From assembly GCF_022539315.1 (NCBI RefSeq), contig NC_066313.1:37857059-37921058 (forward strand): DNA of 64,000 nucleotides, read 5' to 3'. The notes beneath the pieces were generated by a model. That model was given only the letters and a program-made list of their open reading frames with translations, was not told where the DNA came from and did not search any database. The stretch is from Serinus canaria (lineage: Eukaryota; Chordata; Aves; Passeriformes; Fringillidae). Shown one piece after another: positions 62,246 to 64,000 of the stretch; positions within the stretch are counted from its first letter, which is position 1; every line of letters starts with the position of its first letter. The translations under genes and the position numbers were made by a program.

Positions 62246-63259
62246 ATAATATATTCAGAATATTGTCTTCAGGATTATATTCAAAAAATTGAAACCTTAA
62301 GTATGAAAGTGTTTTAAAGGTGAGGCCAGTAAAAACATTTAAAAGTTGTTATGTGAGAAATAGGTTGTTTAGGACCTGATCCATTTCCCTGATTTCAAAG
62401 GGAAATATTCCCTTATTTCCATTTACTTTAGCTTCAGGTGACTCACCCTCTAAAATGTCCATTTCTCACCACAGACTGTAAAGTGAGACTCAATGACAAG
62501 CTCAGATACAGGTGCCAACATCATAAATACCTGAAAAAACATCTATTCAAAAAAATGTTCCCTCTTTTTGATATATTCATAACGTATGCAGCACAAAATT
62601 AGGATCCTTAGTGAAACTTACAAAGAAAGAATACTGCATACAGCAATCATTGCTTAATGTTTCACTTAGGAGAAAAAACAGAATCTGGACAACTTCCAAA
62701 ATTGTACATCTGTTCCTTTTAATTTACTGCTCAGAGGAATGAGCACACACACAAAAAAAAAAAAAAACAGAGGAAAATTAATACATTTATTATTAATTGA
62801 TGTCCTCTCCATCTAAAACATTTAAATGATCCTTTCTGATGGAGAAAACTTCTGGCTATACTTTTAGTGCTGGGAAATATGGCCAAAACACTGCAGGCTT
62901 GAGCCAGAAAAACACTGACATAAATGGAAATTCTCCCAGTGCTTCTGAAGCATTAATTTAGAATTCCAGTGTGGATCCAATGGGGGAAAAGAGGATATAA
63001 TTACACAGACAAAGTTATATATGATTTATTCCAATTACCTCATTTTCGGTTGGTTTGGAGTACTGTGTAGTGGCAAAATAAGTGAGAAAATGGGTGTGAT
63101 CGCTTCTTTTGGATCTGAAAAGGCAGAAAAGGAAAAAAAAAAGTAAAAATAACTTTATAAATAATATTTTGACATAAACATAATCTCAGACGCCATGTGC
63201 TGCACCTATAATTAATTAGTGCACAGCGCAAAAATGAAAACAATATTGGAGGGGGAGGA
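62246..63259. other. unique non-coding AT-rich DNA
   Basis: No gene or repeat family is visible. An A run of 15 follows a short CA stretch at 62746-62767. Open frames are short, and the 97-codon frame at 63040-63333 (-) owes its polyserine to the GAA repeat. Confidence 0.6.
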
Positions 63260-63318
63260 GAAGAAGAAGAAGAAGAAGAAGAAGAAGAAGAAGAAGAAGA
63301 AGAAGAAGAAGAAGAAGA
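63260..63318 (+). repeat. (GAA)19 trinucleotide microsatellite
   Basis: Nineteen uninterrupted GAA units plus a partial unit follow a short GGGGGAGGAGGAG-like lead-in (63250-63260). The polypurine strand can form a triplex. The reading frames through it give poly-Lys, poly-Ser or poly-Leu, which are artefacts. Confidence 0.95.
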
Positions 63319-64000
63319 CTGTACACACTGCATTTACTGTAGGACTGATGCTGATGCTTGACATGCCCAAAGATTTGATTGGAGCAACCTGCAGTGGTAA
63401 GGTGAAGTTGGTGTGGTGAGGTTGATAAGGCTGCCACCAAAGAGATATGACTCATTTTCCTTGGGTATTATTTATATTCCTATTGCTACTCTATCAAACA
63501 AGGCAAGATTGGTTTGTTTCCTGAGCTGAACATATTCTGGTTGTATTTCCTCAAAAAATCTTGAGGTTCTTCGGAAATGACGCCATTCATCACACAATCT
63601 GCTTTGGTTAGAAGCTGATTTTTATTCTTTTTGACTTCTGGAGAATTAATTAATTAATCACCACTCTCTCTGGCTGTAAAAATTGTCTGGAAAGACTTTT
63701 TCATTGTTTAGACTGTTTTAAGAAGTACACTTCAAAATAATGCCCAGTTTATTTCATAATTTCAAATCTGGTGTAGGATAGGGGGTTTGCTGGGTGTTAA
63801 GCTCCAAACCTTTGAAGGGTCCTTCCAATACTTTCTTTCCATTAGGATTCAAAGTTCTTATTGTTTATGTCTTAAAGTTGTTTTCTTCCTTTCTTCATTT
63901 CCTGAAATCAGTGTTTTTAACTTCTCTATTTGCAACCATCACAATTTAATTATTTCCTCCTGTTGTTATATGTACTTGTGCCTAATTTGTCTGGGGCATT
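63319..64000. other. unique non-coding DNA to the window end
   Basis: AT-rich sequence with no recognised gene or repeat apart from a short TTAATTAATTAAT stretch near 63646-63658. Confidence 0.55.

Overview
The window looks like 64 kb of intergenic or deep intronic DNA from a bird, most likely a passerine. The evidence is the repeat content: several 5'-truncated CR1 LINEs, with the avian CR1 3' end (GATTCTATGA / GATTCTGTGA) and the CR1 reverse transcriptase motif FADDT, plus solo LTRs that resemble families common in avian genomes. I recognise these from memory of the families; no database search was possible. The background is AT-rich and CpG-poor.

I found no protein-coding gene, rRNA, tRNA or CRISPR array. 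The open reading frames of 60-214 codons are chance frames, translations of simple repeats, or remnants of CR1 reverse transcriptase. The only sequences with a recognisable coding origin are dead LINE fragments.

Layout: 1-5019 unique; 5020-5677 near-complete solo LTR (+) with an expanded GAGT/GACT microsatellite; 7460-7936 a second LTR of the same family (-); 8547-8668 compound CA/TA/TG repeat; 8744-9025 CR1 with an inverted 5' part; 17765-18125 CR1 (-); 18857-18936 strong hairpin; 21000-21245 old CR1 (-); 21985-23064 LTR of another family (+); 28530-30485 a striking CpG-rich GGAAGG/CCTTCC array with alternating strand asymmetry; 30501-31028 probable LTR of a third family (-); 35940-36960 ancient L3/CR1-like LINE (-); 37170-37490 old CR1 (+); 45600-46255 a second purine-to-pyrimidine GGAAGG/CCTTCC tract; 52845-53766 second copy of the 21985 LTR family (+), cut off by a CR1 fragment to 54028; 55240-56157 CR1 (+); 56407-56457 six-run G-quadruplex motif; 60978-62244 two CR1 fragments in the same orientation; 63260-63318 GAA repeat. 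The rest is unique non-coding sequence.

No genes work together here. The interest is structural: the roughly 2-kb alternating GGAA array, its smaller relative 15 kb away, the hairpins and G4 motifs, and microsatellites seeded inside a retroviral LTR. I did not find a convincing undescribed gene system. The GGAAGG array is the best candidate for something poorly described.
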